64,000 nucleotides of DNA from Hymenobacter gelipurpurascens (GCF_900187375.1 NZ_FYEW01000001.1:1116001-1180000), one strand, 5' to 3'. Positions 43,644-53,008 are shown, counted from the first letter of the stretch. Notes: a model not told the origin generated them from the sequence alone. Made by a program: numbers and translations.

Positions 43644-46142
43644 ATGAAATCTCCAGCTTTGGGGCTTTTACCCTGGCCCCTGTCTTTTCTTTTCCTGCTA
43701 GGCCTCTCGAGCGCTGCGCAGGCCCAAACGCAAACTGCCAGCAGCCTAAGCGGCAGCATCAAAACGCAAGCAGGAGCGCCCATTGAGTACGCTACAGTAG
43801 TACTCCACCGTGCCACCGACTCTACGGTAGTAAAATCGGAGTTCAGCGACGAGAAAGGGCTGTTTCGGATTGAGCAGGCGGCGGCGGGCCGCTACTTGCT
43901 TTCGGCTTCGCAGGTAGGCTTTGTGCGAACGTGGAGTAAGCCGTTTGAGCTGCCCGCCGCTAGTGCTTCGCCATTGGCGCTTACGCTGCAGGCCAGTGGC
44001 GCCACTAACCTGAAGGAAGTGCAGGTAATAGGCCAGAAACCACTGTATGAGCGCGAGGCTGACCGCACCATTGTGAATGTGGAGGGCAGTACGCTGGCGG
44101 CCGGCAATACCTCGCTGGACGTGCTGCGCCGGGCGCCAGGCGTAACAATTGATGGCAACGATAACCTGGCCTTGCGCGGCAAGCAGGGCCTGCTGGTGCT
44201 CATCGATGGCAAACGCCAACCTATGACCGGCACCGAGCTGGCCGACTATCTACGCGCCCTGCCCGCTGATCAGCTGAAAAACATTGAGTTGATTACCAAC
44301 CCGCCCGCCAAGTATGATGCGCAGGGCGGGGCCGGCATTATCGCCATCAACCTGAAAAAGGACCAACGCCAGGGCACCAACGGCAGCATAAACAGCAGCT
44401 ACGGCCGCAGCTTCTACGGGGGCAAGTTCACCTCGGGCATTTCCCTGAACCACCGCAATAAAGGCCTGAACGTCTTCGGCAGCTATACCTATTCTGAGCG
44501 CCAGATGCAGCCGCAGCTGACCATCAGCCGCGACTTTTTTGCGGTGAGCGACCAAGGCGGCAACCCTGTTACCCGCACCTTCACGGGCAGCAGCCAGCAG
44601 CACACCGTTATGCAGCCGCACGGCCGCAGCCACACGGCCAAAGTAGGGCTCGACTACACGCTATCGGAGCGGACGGTAGTAGGTGTGGCGCTGAATGGGC
44701 TCACCAATAGAATCCCGCAAAACGGCACCAACTTCACACAGCTGTTTGATGCGCAGGGTGGCCTACAGGAAACCTACCGCTCCACCAACACGCGAGCTTT
44801 GAAGGCCCCCAACGGCGCCGTCAACCTCAACTTCAAGCATACATTCCCGGCTCCTGATTCTGGCGGCGCCCGGGAGCTAACGGCAGACGTGGACTATGCC
44901 CGCTACATTGCGGACCGCGCCCAAAACCTCACGACGCGCTTTGAAAGCAACCGCCCCACCTTCATTTTGCGCGGCGACCAGGAAGGCGACCTGACCATTA
45001 AATCGGCGAAGGCTGATTACGTGCAAACCCTTAGCAAGCAGCTCCGGCTGGAGGCCGGCGCCAAAGTCAGCCAGGTATATTCTGATAACGATGTGGTGTT
45101 CATCAACAACCTCGGGCGAGGTGGCCTAGACTCCGTAGACGTCGGCAAAACCAACCGCTTCCGCTACGATGAGAACATTTCGGCGGCCTACGGCACGCTC
45201 ACGTTTACGCCCCAGCCCGGCCTCACCCTCACGGGTGGCCTACGCGGGGAGCAAACCAGCGCCACCGGCCGCCAGTCGGTGGGCAACGAGGACTTCGACC
45301 GCAACTACTTCCAACTCTTCCCGAGTGCGGCCCTGAAGCGGGAGCTGAGCAAAGATCATGAGCTGTCCGTGTCGCTGAGCCGCCGCATCGATAGGCCTAG
45401 CTACAACCAGCTTAACCCCTTCCGGGTGTACATTGATGCAACCACGTATAACTCCGGCAACCCTAACCTGCGCCCCCAAACCAGCTACAACGCCGAGCTG
45501 ACGCACACTTTCAAGCAAAAATACACCACCGGCCTAAGCTACACCAACACCCACCTGCCCATCATTCAGGTGGTGCAGCCCGCCCCAGCTTCAGAAGGGA
45601 GCCAGCAGGTGGTTTCTACCAGCGTAAACCTCCAAACTCAGCACTATTACGCCCTCACGCTCACGGTGCCGCTGGAGCCCGTGAAAGACCTGAGCATCTA
45701 CAACAATGCCGTGCTGTACTATTCGCGCTTCGAAGGCAACCTAGCCGGCACCAGCCTCAACCGGGGCCGAACGGCTTTCAACCTGAGCAGCAACACGACT
45801 TACAAGTTTGGTAAAGACTGGACGGTGGAGCTGAATGGGTCGTACCAGTCGAGGGAAGTGTATGGCTTCCTGGATGTGCGCCCGTATGGCGAGGTAACGG
45901 CGGGCGTGCAAAAAGGCCTCTGGGACCGGAAAGCTACGCTTAAGCTCAACATGTCGGATATTTTCTTCACCAGCCCCATCCGTGCTACCTCGGCCTACAC
46001 CAACTACGTCGAGAACTTCTATCAGCGCATAGACTCCCGGGTGCTCACCCTGTCCTTCTCGTACCGCTTCGGCAACGATAAGCTCAGCCCCACCCGCCGC
46101 CGCAGCGGAGGCGCCGAAGACGAGAAGCGCCGCGCCGGATAA
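43644..46142 (+). CDS. TonB-dependent receptor / outer membrane beta-barrel protein, paralogue 2
   Basis: 832 aa from MKSPALGLLPWPLSF (43644); the frame runs 45 codons higher through the operator region and is rejected there. A signal peptide ending SSAAQA is followed by a regulatory-like domain (SLSGSIKTQAGAPIEYATVV). The plug has DRTIVNVEGSTLAAGNTSLD and IELITNPPAKYDAQGGAG, nearly identical to paralogue 1. The barrel ends TLSFSYRFGNDK plus a GGAEDEKRRAG tail. The pair arose by tandem duplication; promoter regions differ, so conditions of expression probably differ. Confidence 0.9.
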   Translation: MKSPALGLLPWPLSFLFLLGLSSAAQAQTQTASSLSGSIKTQAGAPIEYATVVLHRATDSTVVKSEFSDEKGLFRIEQAAAGRYLLSASQVGFVRTWSKPFELPAASASPLALTLQASGATNLKEVQVIGQKPLYEREADRTIVNVEGSTLAAGNTSLDVLRRAPGVTIDGNDNLALRGKQGLLVLIDGKRQPMTGTELADYLRALPADQLKNIELITNPPAKYDAQGGAGIIAINLKKDQRQGTNGSINSSYGRSFYGGKFTSGISLNHRNKGLNVFGSYTYSERQMQPQLTISRDFFAVSDQGGNPVTRTFTGSSQQHTVMQPHGRSHTAKVGLDYTLSERTVVGVALNGLTNRIPQNGTNFTQLFDAQGGLQETYRSTNTRALKAPNGAVNLNFKHTFPAPDSGGARELTADVDYARYIADRAQNLTTRFESNRPTFILRGDQEGDLTIKSAKADYVQTLSKQLRLEAGAKVSQVYSDNDVVFINNLGRGGLDSVDVGKTNRFRYDENISAAYGTLTFTPQPGLTLTGGLRGEQTSATGRQSVGNEDFDRNYFQLFPSAALKRELSKDHELSVSLSRRIDRPSYNQLNPFRVYIDATTYNSGNPNLRPQTSYNAELTHTFKQKYTTGLSYTNTHLPIIQVVQPAPASEGSQQVVSTSVNLQTQHYYALTLTVPLEPVKDLSIYNNAVLYYSRFEGNLAGTSLNRGRTAFNLSSNTTYKFGKDWTVELNGSYQSREVYGFLDVRPYGEVTAGVQKGLWDRKATLKLNMSDIFFTSPIRATSAYTNYVENFYQRIDSRVLTLSFSYRFGNDKLSPTRRRSGGAEDEKRRAG

Positions 46143-46148
46143 GCAACG

Positions 46149-46204
46149 AGTGGCCTACGGCAGTTGGCCCACTCGTTGGAGCTGGCCAACTGCCGTAGGC
46201 CACT
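46149..46204. terminator. Bidirectional terminator with 21-bp perfect arms containing the TGGCCTA motif
   Basis: The left arm 46149-46169 begins AGTGGCCTACGG and the right arm 46184-46204 ends CCGTAGGCCACT. The loop is 14 nt and T-rich sequence follows. It separates convergent genes ending at 46142 and 46207. Confidence 0.85.
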
Positions 46205-46206
46205 TG

Positions 46207-46551
46207 CTATTTTTTGTCTTTCAGCGGATCGTGCCCCCAGTTCATGAGCGAGTAGCGCCAACGCGAAGTAGCTACCTCCTCCTGGTGATGCGGGCCCTGG
46301 GCCAGATGCCGACTTACGTAGCTGTGCACCTTGTGCATATGCGCTTCATCATCGGCCGTCAGGTCAGCTTTCTTTTTGTGCAAAATGCGGACAATGTGCT
46401 CCCCGGACTTATGCCCGATGCTGGTCCCGTCGCCGCTATCCTGGCCTACTGCACCAGATTCATCGGTTTTCAGCCACTTCTCTAACTCACTGGCCGTCAT
46501 ATTTACGTCGTGCTTAAACTGACTGTAAATGTCTTCGGGTGCATCTGCCAT
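46207..46551 (-). CDS. DUF3140-like small protein
   Basis: 114 aa from MADAPEDIYSQFKHDV (46551). It has the conserved MTASELEKWLKTDES, then SGEHIVRILHKKKADLT, HMHKVHSYVSRHLAQGP, and C-terminal RYSLMNWGHDP, matching my recollection of DUF3140. It is cytosolic with no signal or membrane segment and the biochemical role is unknown. Twenty-eight extra upstream codons in frame are rejected. Confidence 0.65.
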   Translation of the reverse strand: MADAPEDIYSQFKHDVNMTASELEKWLKTDESGAVGQDSGDGTSIGHKSGEHIVRILHKKKADLTADDEAHMHKVHSYVSRHLAQGPHHQEEVATSRWRYSLMNWGHDPLKDKK

Positions 46552-46648
46552 ACCAAGTCTGATTAAGAGGAAGGTTTGCCATACTGCTTCGTATGGCTCC
46601 CATTTCCTTACGCAGATAGCAGGCAGCCGTTTCACCTACACAACACAA

Positions 46649-46697
46649 GCAGAAGGACCTCTGGCAAGACGGTAAGTCTGACCAGAGGCCCTTCTGC
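46649..46697 (-). terminator. Hairpin downstream of the isochorismatase-family gene
   Basis: 16-bp arms (46649-46664 and 46682-46697, one mismatch), 17-nt loop. There is no long T-run on the minus strand, so it is moderate evidence only. Confidence 0.55.
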
Positions 46698-46719
46698 CTG
46701 TAGTACACGCGGCTCCCTA

Positions 46720-47346
46720 CTAACGCACCGACACTGTTTCCTGCTCCAGCAGTAACTGCTCCAGAAACTCGGTGTGTTTGAGAGGCACAGAAAACATAGG
46801 GAAGTTCTTTTCGCACGCCAAGCGCTGCTCTTCCTCACTCACTGTCGCGGTACAATTGGTGAGCGTGTACACGCGGTAGCCATACTCATAGGCCGTCCGC
46901 ATCGTCGATTCTACGCAACAGTTGGTCAGGAAGCCGGCCAGTGCGATGTGCGTAATACCCCGTTGGCGCAGTACAAAATCGAGGTTGGTACTTAAGAAGC
47001 CATCTAGGCCACGTTTTCCCTCAATGACAATATCCTCTGGCTGCGGCCTGAGCTGATCTACAATATCGGCTCCCCAGGAGCCCTGGCGGAAGGAGTTGCT
47101 GTCTACCACACCCTTCAAGATACCATACGGGCGGCTGCTTAGCTCCCGGTAATTCTCCGTGAAGCTGATCGGTACGTGCACAATAAGAGCACCAGCTAAT
47201 CGCGCCTGCCGCACCAAATCCTGGGTGTTTTCCAGCATGTTGGTTTGCTTCATGACCGTCTTTACGGCATCATGCAGGGAGCCCCTGGGGGTCGTGAAGT
47301 CGTTCTGGAATTCGATAAGAACAATGGCGGTAGTAGTTGCATTCAT
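46720..47346 (-). CDS. Isochorismatase-family cysteine hydrolase
   Basis: 208 aa from MNATTTAIVLIEFQNDF (47346). The catalytic triad is visible: Asp in IEFQNDF, Lys in IEGKRGLDGF, and Cys in AGFLTNCCVESTMRTAYEYGY with the preceding cis-peptide-like segment. The family hydrolyses amides such as nicotinamide, ureidoacrylate or related small molecules; the substrate is not predictable. It is monocistronic. Confidence 0.88.
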   Translation of the reverse strand: MNATTTAIVLIEFQNDFTTPRGSLHDAVKTVMKQTNMLENTQDLVRQARLAGALIVHVPISFTENYRELSSRPYGILKGVVDSNSFRQGSWGADIVDQLRPQPEDIVIEGKRGLDGFLSTNLDFVLRQRGITHIALAGFLTNCCVESTMRTAYEYGYRVYTLTNCTATVSEEEQRLACEKNFPMFSVPLKHTEFLEQLLLEQETVSVR

Positions 47347-47884
47347 AGCCAGCAAAGTCAAGTAAACACCCTGAACAAGTTACTGATTGTCAATGGCAAA
47401 ATCAACTTTATCACTTGCCGTTGCGCGTGGTTCTGCTAGAAGCTTGTGAGGAGTTACCCAACTGTCCCAAAGCCAAGGCATCGTAACCATCAGCCATTCG
47501 TGCATACCGCTCAGCTCTTCAGTTACATCACCTAAGCGGTGTGGTCAGCAAGCTAAAGCGGTAACGTGCCTGTAGGCCTCATGCCTGATCTGGCGTCCGC
47601 AAAGTCGAAGCATTCTTACCGCTTCGTTGACTCGTAGCCAGGCCGGTTAGCTAGCCAGAAGCAAAGATGCCTAGACTCCGCAGATGCTGGATCAAGCATG
47701 AAACGCCCCATGCTTACTATACTCACTACCTAATGCAATACCATTATTTCACAAAAATTTATTAAATGCAAAACATTACAAAACAGATACTTAACAAATT
47801 AAAACATGACATGATCTTATTTTAACATGAAATATTTATTTATAATTATTGCATTTAAATATTAATAAATTTAATATTATCAAC
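47347..47884. other. 538-bp intergenic region with a repeat element and an AT-rich block
   Basis: It holds the MITE-like element 47579-47701 and, from about 47730 to 47884, a strongly AT-rich block that probably carries the promoter of the HAD-UbiA-GT operon. No credible ORF is seen. Confidence 0.6.
47579..47701. repeat. MITE-like element related to the one at 21174
   Basis: The ends TCATGCCTGATC (47579-47590) and, inverted, TCATGCTTGATC (47690-47701) form imperfect terminal inverted repeats of about 28 bp. The left part (TGATCTGGCGTCCGC, then AGTCGAAGCAT) is shared with 21174-21321. It is non-coding. Confidence 0.65.
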
Positions 47885-48610
47885 ATGAATCATACTATGT
47901 CTATTCACTGGCAACAGATCAAATGCGTTGTATTTGACGTTGATGGAACTCTATATACACAACACAAGCTCCGGGGCCGCATGTTGCGCGCTTTGGTGCA
48001 GCATTACAGCCTGCGCCCCTGGAAACTCCAGGAGCTGTTGATGTTACAACAGTTCCGAATTCAGCGGGAAAAACAGATTGCCTACGCTGGCGCTAACCTG
48101 GAAGCCGATCAGTATGAATGGGTGGCGCAGGGAAACCGCTACCCGGTTCAGCAAGTGCGCTCAGTAATAGACCGCTGGATGTTCCGGCACCCGCTCCCCT
48201 ATCTGCAGGCTTGCCGCTTTCCGGGCGTGAGCGAGTTTTTTGCGGCCCTACGAGCTCAGGGTATTACCATCGGCATCTACTCCGATTACCCAGCCCATGA
48301 CAAGCTAAAGGCACTGGGCCTGGAAGCGGATATCATCGTCAGCTCTACCGATTCGGCTATTAACCGGCTGAAACCACATCCGCGCGGTCTGCTCTACATC
48401 GCGCAGCAGCTAGGCCTGTTGCCGGAGCAATGCCTGTTCATCGGCGACCGGCCCGAGCTGGACGGCGCCTGCGCCGAAATAGCCGGAATGCCTTACCTAA
48501 TTGTGGAAAAACAGCCTTTTTCAGACTTCACTTTCTATCAAACGCTTACTCATCAGCTCCATTCTACACATCTACCGGTAACTTATGAACCAGTCATCCA
48601 TTCTGCTTGA
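47885..48610 (+). CDS. HAD-family phosphatase
   Basis: 241 aa from ATG 47885 (ATG 47897 is an alternative). HAD motifs: VVFDVDGTLY (nucleophile Asp and acid/base Asp), GIYSDYP as the motif II region, NRLKPHPRGLLYIAQQLG (Lys) and FIGDRPELDGACAEIAG (motif IV). A helical cap follows motif I. Its stop overlaps the start of the UbiA-family gene by 26 nt, so the two are co-translated. It might dephosphorylate the product of that prenyltransferase (inference). Confidence 0.85.
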   Translation: MNHTMSIHWQQIKCVVFDVDGTLYTQHKLRGRMLRALVQHYSLRPWKLQELLMLQQFRIQREKQIAYAGANLEADQYEWVAQGNRYPVQQVRSVIDRWMFRHPLPYLQACRFPGVSEFFAALRAQGITIGIYSDYPAHDKLKALGLEADIIVSSTDSAINRLKPHPRGLLYIAQQLGLLPEQCLFIGDRPELDGACAEIAGMPYLIVEKQPFSDFTFYQTLTHQLHSTHLPVTYEPVIHSA

Positions 48611-49622
48611 CAATGAGAACCACGAGCAACCGGTAGCGCTGCTTCCGGCCAAACTCAAAGACTACATTGCCATTGCCCGCCCCGACAACTGGGCTAAAAA
48701 CGTATTCATGGTACCAGGGGTCCTGTTTGCCCTCATCGTGTACCATAATGACCTTGATGTAGCCTTCTTCGTCAAGGTTATATTGGGCATAGTCAGCACC
48801 TGCCTGGTAGCGTCGGCTAACTATGTCATCAATGAGTACCTCGATGCGGAGTTTGACAAGTTTCACCCTCTCAAGAAAAAGCGGACGTCGGTAGTTCGGG
48901 TGGTAAATCCTGTGTTAGTGTACACAGAGTGGTTTCTCTTGGCCGTGGTGGGCTTTGCTATTGCGTACCAGATAAGTATGCAATTTCTGTTGGTCTCGGG
49001 CTTCCTACTTTTTATGGGCGTGATGTACAACGTACGTCCGTTTCGCACCAAAGAGCGGCCCTACATTGATGTCCTCTCAGAATCGGTCAACAATCCTATC
49101 CGGTTTGCGCTAGGCTGGTTTACGGTGGCCCCGGCACTCTCGCTGGTAAATATGGATTTGCTACAGATGCTCAACACTTTCCCTCCTTCCAGCATTCTGG
49201 TGGCCTACTGGATGGGCGGGGCTTTCCTGATGGCTACGAAGCGCTTTGCTGAATACCGCCTCATTGGCAACCCCGAGTTGGCCGGCTTATATCGTCGTTC
49301 ATTCAAATTCTATACGGAGCATAGCCTGCTCATCTCCATGTTCTTTTATGCGCTAACGTGTGCTTTCTTCTTGGGTATTTTCCTGATCAAGAACCGCGTT
49401 GAGCTGCTAGTGAGCTTCCCTTTCTTCGCGTTGCTGTTTTCCTGGTACTTGCGCATCGGGTTGCTCAAGGACTCACCGGTCCAGGGCTCCGAAAAGCTTT
49501 ACACACGCTACTGGTTCATGACCTATGTACTTCTGTTCTGCGTGCTGCTTACTACACTCATGTTCGTTGATATCCCTGCGTTACACAGCCTATTGCAGGA
49601 CCACTACAACCTGAACCGATAA
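48585..49622 (+). CDS. UbiA-superfamily prenyltransferase, decaprenyl-phosphate phosphoribosyltransferase-like
   Basis: 345 aa, 8-9 membrane helices. The first acidic motif is NEYLDAEFDKFHPLKKKR, where HPxKKxR is characteristic of the DPPR-synthase branch. The second region is YNVRPFRTKERPYIDVLSES. DPPR synthases transfer phosphoribose from PRPP to polyprenyl phosphate. A HAD phosphatase upstream (overlapping) and a GT-C transferase downstream (12-nt gap) fit a pathway making a polyprenyl-phospho-pentose donor and using it. The branch call is from motif recall. Confidence 0.82.
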   Translation: MNQSSILLDNENHEQPVALLPAKLKDYIAIARPDNWAKNVFMVPGVLFALIVYHNDLDVAFFVKVILGIVSTCLVASANYVINEYLDAEFDKFHPLKKKRTSVVRVVNPVLVYTEWFLLAVVGFAIAYQISMQFLLVSGFLLFMGVMYNVRPFRTKERPYIDVLSESVNNPIRFALGWFTVAPALSLVNMDLLQMLNTFPPSSILVAYWMGGAFLMATKRFAEYRLIGNPELAGLYRRSFKFYTEHSLLISMFFYALTCAFFLGIFLIKNRVELLVSFPFFALLFSWYLRIGLLKDSPVQGSEKLYTRYWFMTYVLLFCVLLTTLMFVDIPALHSLLQDHYNLNR

Positions 49623-49634
49623 CGAACTGCTATA

Positions 49635-51359
49635 ATGCTGATAACGAATATACACAAGGTATCAGACCAGATGCCGGTTGGATTTACAGGAACTAGCACA
49701 CCTGTTTTGTTAAATCAAGCCGTTTCCAGCAGCTCTGCTTCTACTACTTCCGCTACCACACTCTATCACCGCCTGCTCTACCTGGTATTAGCTATAGGCA
49801 TAGTCTTGCGGCTGGTTCATTTCTTCCATAACCGCTCGTTTGTCACAGACGAGTTGTACCTGGGCGTTAATGTGGTCAAGATGAGCTTCTGGGAGCTGGC
49901 CACCAAGCCTTTTGAATACGAGCAAAAGGCCCCCATTGGGTACTTATGGACTGTAAAAGCGCTAGCCTTGCTCTTCGGCTATGGTGGTAAATCTATGCGC
50001 TTGTTCCCACTTTTAGCAGGAATTGGGTCCATGTTCGCCTTGGTGCCCGTAGCGCGGTACTTTCTTAAACCCTGGACCGTGGTGGCGGCAGTAGCCATTA
50101 TGGCTTTTTCCTCCCCTTGTATCTTTCACTCCATTGAAGCAAAGCAGTACTCCATCGAGCTATTTGCCGCGGTACTCTCGTTGTGGCTCTACATCAGGTT
50201 TCTTTCAAAACAGGACATCCCATCCATGCTGCTCTGGGGACTTGCGGGCAGTGTGTTACTCTGGTTTTCCTTCTCGCTGATATTTATTCTGGCCAGCATA
50301 GGCCTAGTAATCAGCATTCATACCATTGTCAGCAAGCAGTGGCACAAGCTTTTCCGATACGCCATTCCGTTTTCGCTGTGGTTCATCAGCTTTGCGGTGC
50401 AGTACATTTTGATTACCAGCAAGTATCACCAATCAGGCTGGCTGATAGATTACTTCGACCGGATTAACGAGGCATTTGTGCCTCTCCCCTTGGAGCCCAT
50501 AGCTAGCGTGAAATGGCTGCTTCATAAATGCTATCTGACGCTGCTGTATCCGCTAGGCCTGCTTCTCGACCTGGATGGTGACTTGGATAGCCTGAACAAT
50601 ACCCCCCTCCGATACTTTTTCAAGATGGGTTGGCTGCATGCCGCTTGCTTAGTATTGGGCGGCATCTATTTCATCCGGAAAGACAGGTTGAACTTTGCTG
50701 TGCTACTCCTCCCTATGGGGTTGACACTTGCCGCGTCGGTGGTCCGGGTTTACCCCTTTCATGAGCGCTTCACGCTGTTTCTCATGCCGGCCCTAATCAT
50801 TGTCAGCTGTCTGGGGCTGGAGTATATTCAATCGGTACTATCCCGCCACCCTAAATGGTTTGGGGCACTGGCAGTGCTTTTTTTCGCTCCTACGGTTATT
50901 ACCGCAGCGCGTGAAGTGGCTGATCCTAGGCTTGTGATGCACGCTGAGTATAACAGGGACGTCATGGTATATGTGAACGACCATTTCCGCGAGGGAGATG
51001 CCGTATATGTGTTCTGGAACATGAACCAAGGGTATGAATTCTACAAGCTCACCTATCCGCTGAAATACACTGCCGTTGAAGGCAGCTTCGTGAAAAACAC
51101 CTCACGCAATCCCACGGATTACTTGCGTAACCTTCAGCCCGACTTTGACCAGTTCAAAGGGCACAAAAGGCTCTGGTTCATCTACGATAGTGATAGTAAG
51201 ACTGCTATCGGCGACTATGTTACGCTGCCGGAATGGTACCATAAGCCGGGCTTTGACGCTCCCACTTTATTGCACAATCATTTCAGCCAGTTCGGTAAGA
51301 AAACAGGGCACTTCCAACTCAAACGTAGTGCAGTATCGCTCTACGAGTTGAATCAGTAA
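49635..51359 (+). CDS. GT-C membrane glycosyltransferase
   Basis: 574 aa. A Ser/Thr-rich lead of about 40 residues precedes roughly 10-11 membrane helices. The first loop has the acidic FVTDELYLGVNVV motif typical of GT39/83-type enzymes, then EQKAPIGYLWTVKAL. A soluble domain of about 140 residues (from YNRDVMVYVNDHF) closes the chain. It is the last gene of the HAD-UbiA-GT-C operon and would be the transferase that consumes its lipid-linked sugar (inference). It ends in a very strong terminator. Confidence 0.85.
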   Translation: MLITNIHKVSDQMPVGFTGTSTPVLLNQAVSSSSASTTSATTLYHRLLYLVLAIGIVLRLVHFFHNRSFVTDELYLGVNVVKMSFWELATKPFEYEQKAPIGYLWTVKALALLFGYGGKSMRLFPLLAGIGSMFALVPVARYFLKPWTVVAAVAIMAFSSPCIFHSIEAKQYSIELFAAVLSLWLYIRFLSKQDIPSMLLWGLAGSVLLWFSFSLIFILASIGLVISIHTIVSKQWHKLFRYAIPFSLWFISFAVQYILITSKYHQSGWLIDYFDRINEAFVPLPLEPIASVKWLLHKCYLTLLYPLGLLLDLDGDLDSLNNTPLRYFFKMGWLHAACLVLGGIYFIRKDRLNFAVLLLPMGLTLAASVVRVYPFHERFTLFLMPALIIVSCLGLEYIQSVLSRHPKWFGALAVLFFAPTVITAAREVADPRLVMHAEYNRDVMVYVNDHFREGDAVYVFWNMNQGYEFYKLTYPLKYTAVEGSFVKNTSRNPTDYLRNLQPDFDQFKGHKRLWFIYDSDSKTAIGDYVTLPEWYHKPGFDAPTLLHNHFSQFGKKTGHFQLKRSAVSLYELNQ

Positions 51360-51366
51360 GCTTGTA

Positions 51367-51431
51367 CCAATTCTGCATAAACAAAAGAGGAAGGCCGTTG
51401 TGGCCTTCCTCTTTTGTTTATGCAGAATTGG
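51367..51431. terminator. Bidirectional terminator with 30-bp perfect arms
   Basis: Left arm 51367-51396 (begins CCAATTCTGCATAAAC), 5-nt loop, right arm 51402-51431. All 30 pairs match. It separates the convergent GT-C gene (51359) and porX (51443). Confidence 0.9.
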
Positions 51432-51442
51432 TTAGTCTAGGC

Positions 51443-53008
51443 CTATCCTTTGGGGCTTAGCGTGACGTACGGAATGATGCACTCCTCCAGGGAGATGCCG
51501 CCGTGCTGGAACGTGTCCTTATAGTAGTTCACGTAGTAATTGTAGTTGTTGGGGTAGGCGAAGAAATAGTCGCCGACGGTGAAGACGTAGGCCGTGCTCA
51601 CGTTCTCGCGGGGCAGGAAGATGTGCTCTGGCTTGCGCACGGTGTATACATCGCGCGAGTCATCGAAGCCTAGGTTTTTGCCGTGCTTGTAGCGCAGGTT
51701 GGTATTCGTGTTCCGGTCGCCCACAATCTTGTAGGGGCGCTTCACCCGAATGGTGCCGTGGTCGGTGGTGATGATGAGCTTGCCCTTTTTATCGGCAATC
51801 ACCTGCAGCATCTCATACAGCGGCGAGTGCAGGAACCACGACTTGGTGATGCTGCGGTACGCCGATTCCTCAGCGGCCAGCTCCCGAATCATGGCCATGT
51901 CGGTGCGAGCGTGCGAGAGCATGTCCACGAAGTTGTAGACGATGGCGTTGAGCTTATAATTGTTGTGCAGGTTCGACATTTTGCTCAGCAAATCTTTGCC
52001 GGCCTGCAGGTTAGTCACCTTGTTGTAGCTGAACTTGTGCTTCTGGCCGGCCTTCTGGAACATGATTTCCATGAACTCAGCTTCGTGCATGTTCTTGCCT
52101 TCGTCGTCGTCGTCCCACACCCACAGGTTGGGGTATTTCTTCTGGATTTCGCCGGGCATCATGCCCGAGAAGATGGCATTACGGGCGTAGGCCGTGGTGG
52201 TTGGCAGAATGCTGTAGTAGGTCTCCTCCGAGTCTACCGTGAACATCTCGGCGATGATGGGCTCCAGCACCTTCCACTGGTCGTAGCGTAGGTTGTCGAT
52301 GAGCAGGAAGTACACGGGCGTGTCGCCGGTTTCCTTCAGCAGCGGGAACACGCGTTCCTTGAACAGCTGATGAGACATGAGCGGGGCTTCCTCGTCGCCG
52401 TTCACCCAATCTTCGTAGTTCTCCGTGATGAAGCGGCCGAAGTAGGTGTTGGCCTCATCCTTCTGCATGTTGAACACGTCGGCCATGCTCTTGCCTTCGG
52501 TTTCGGCAATTTCTAGCTCCCAATACACCAGCTTCTTATACACGTCGGCCCACTCCGAGGGGCTGAGCCGGTCGGAGAGCTGCATGCCGAGCTGGCGGAA
52601 GTCGCGCTGGTAGCCGCTGTTCGTGGCTTCGCTTACCAAGCGCTTGTTGTCGAGCACCTTCTTTACTGAGAGCAGAATCTGGCTCGGGTTTACCGGCTTG
52701 ATGAGGTAATCGGCAATTTTGGCCCCGATGGCCGATTCCATAATGTGCTCTTCCTCGCTCTTGGTAATCATTACCACCGGCACCGTGGGCCGGGCAGCTT
52801 TAATTTCGGTGAGGGTTTCCAGGCCCGTGAGGCCCGGCATATTTTCATCCAGGAACACGATGTCGTAGGTCTGCTCCTGAATCTGCTCGATGGCGTCGGC
52901 CCCGGAATTCACGCCGGTTACGTCGTAGCCTTTTTCTTGCAGAAAGAGAATATGGGGTTTCAGGAGGTCGATTTCGTCATCGGCCCAGAGGATGCTGTAA
53001 CGTTGCAT
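51443..53008 (-). CDS. porX: PorX-type response regulator with PglZ domain
   Basis: 521 aa. The receiver domain (1-120) has WADDEID (10-11), phospho-acceptor D54 in VFLDENMPG, and Lys in YLIKPVNPSQ. A helical linker leads to a PglZ/alkaline-phosphatase-fold domain with FLLIDNLRYDQWK (metal Asp), PTTTAYARNAIFSG and ITTDHGTIRVKRP (metal Asp/His). PorX is known to control type IX secretion genes with the kinase PorY and to cleave oligonucleotides. Its presence implies this organism has T9SS and gliding or secretion functions. PorY is not in the window. Confidence 0.95.
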   Translation of the reverse strand: MQRYSILWADDEIDLLKPHILFLQEKGYDVTGVNSGADAIEQIQEQTYDIVFLDENMPGLTGLETLTEIKAARPTVPVVMITKSEEEHIMESAIGAKIADYLIKPVNPSQILLSVKKVLDNKRLVSEATNSGYQRDFRQLGMQLSDRLSPSEWADVYKKLVYWELEIAETEGKSMADVFNMQKDEANTYFGRFITENYEDWVNGDEEAPLMSHQLFKERVFPLLKETGDTPVYFLLIDNLRYDQWKVLEPIIAEMFTVDSEETYYSILPTTTAYARNAIFSGMMPGEIQKKYPNLWVWDDDDEGKNMHEAEFMEIMFQKAGQKHKFSYNKVTNLQAGKDLLSKMSNLHNNYKLNAIVYNFVDMLSHARTDMAMIRELAAEESAYRSITKSWFLHSPLYEMLQVIADKKGKLIITTDHGTIRVKRPYKIVGDRNTNTNLRYKHGKNLGFDDSRDVYTVRKPEHIFLPRENVSTAYVFTVGDYFFAYPNNYNYYVNYYKDTFQHGGISLEECIIPYVTLSPKG

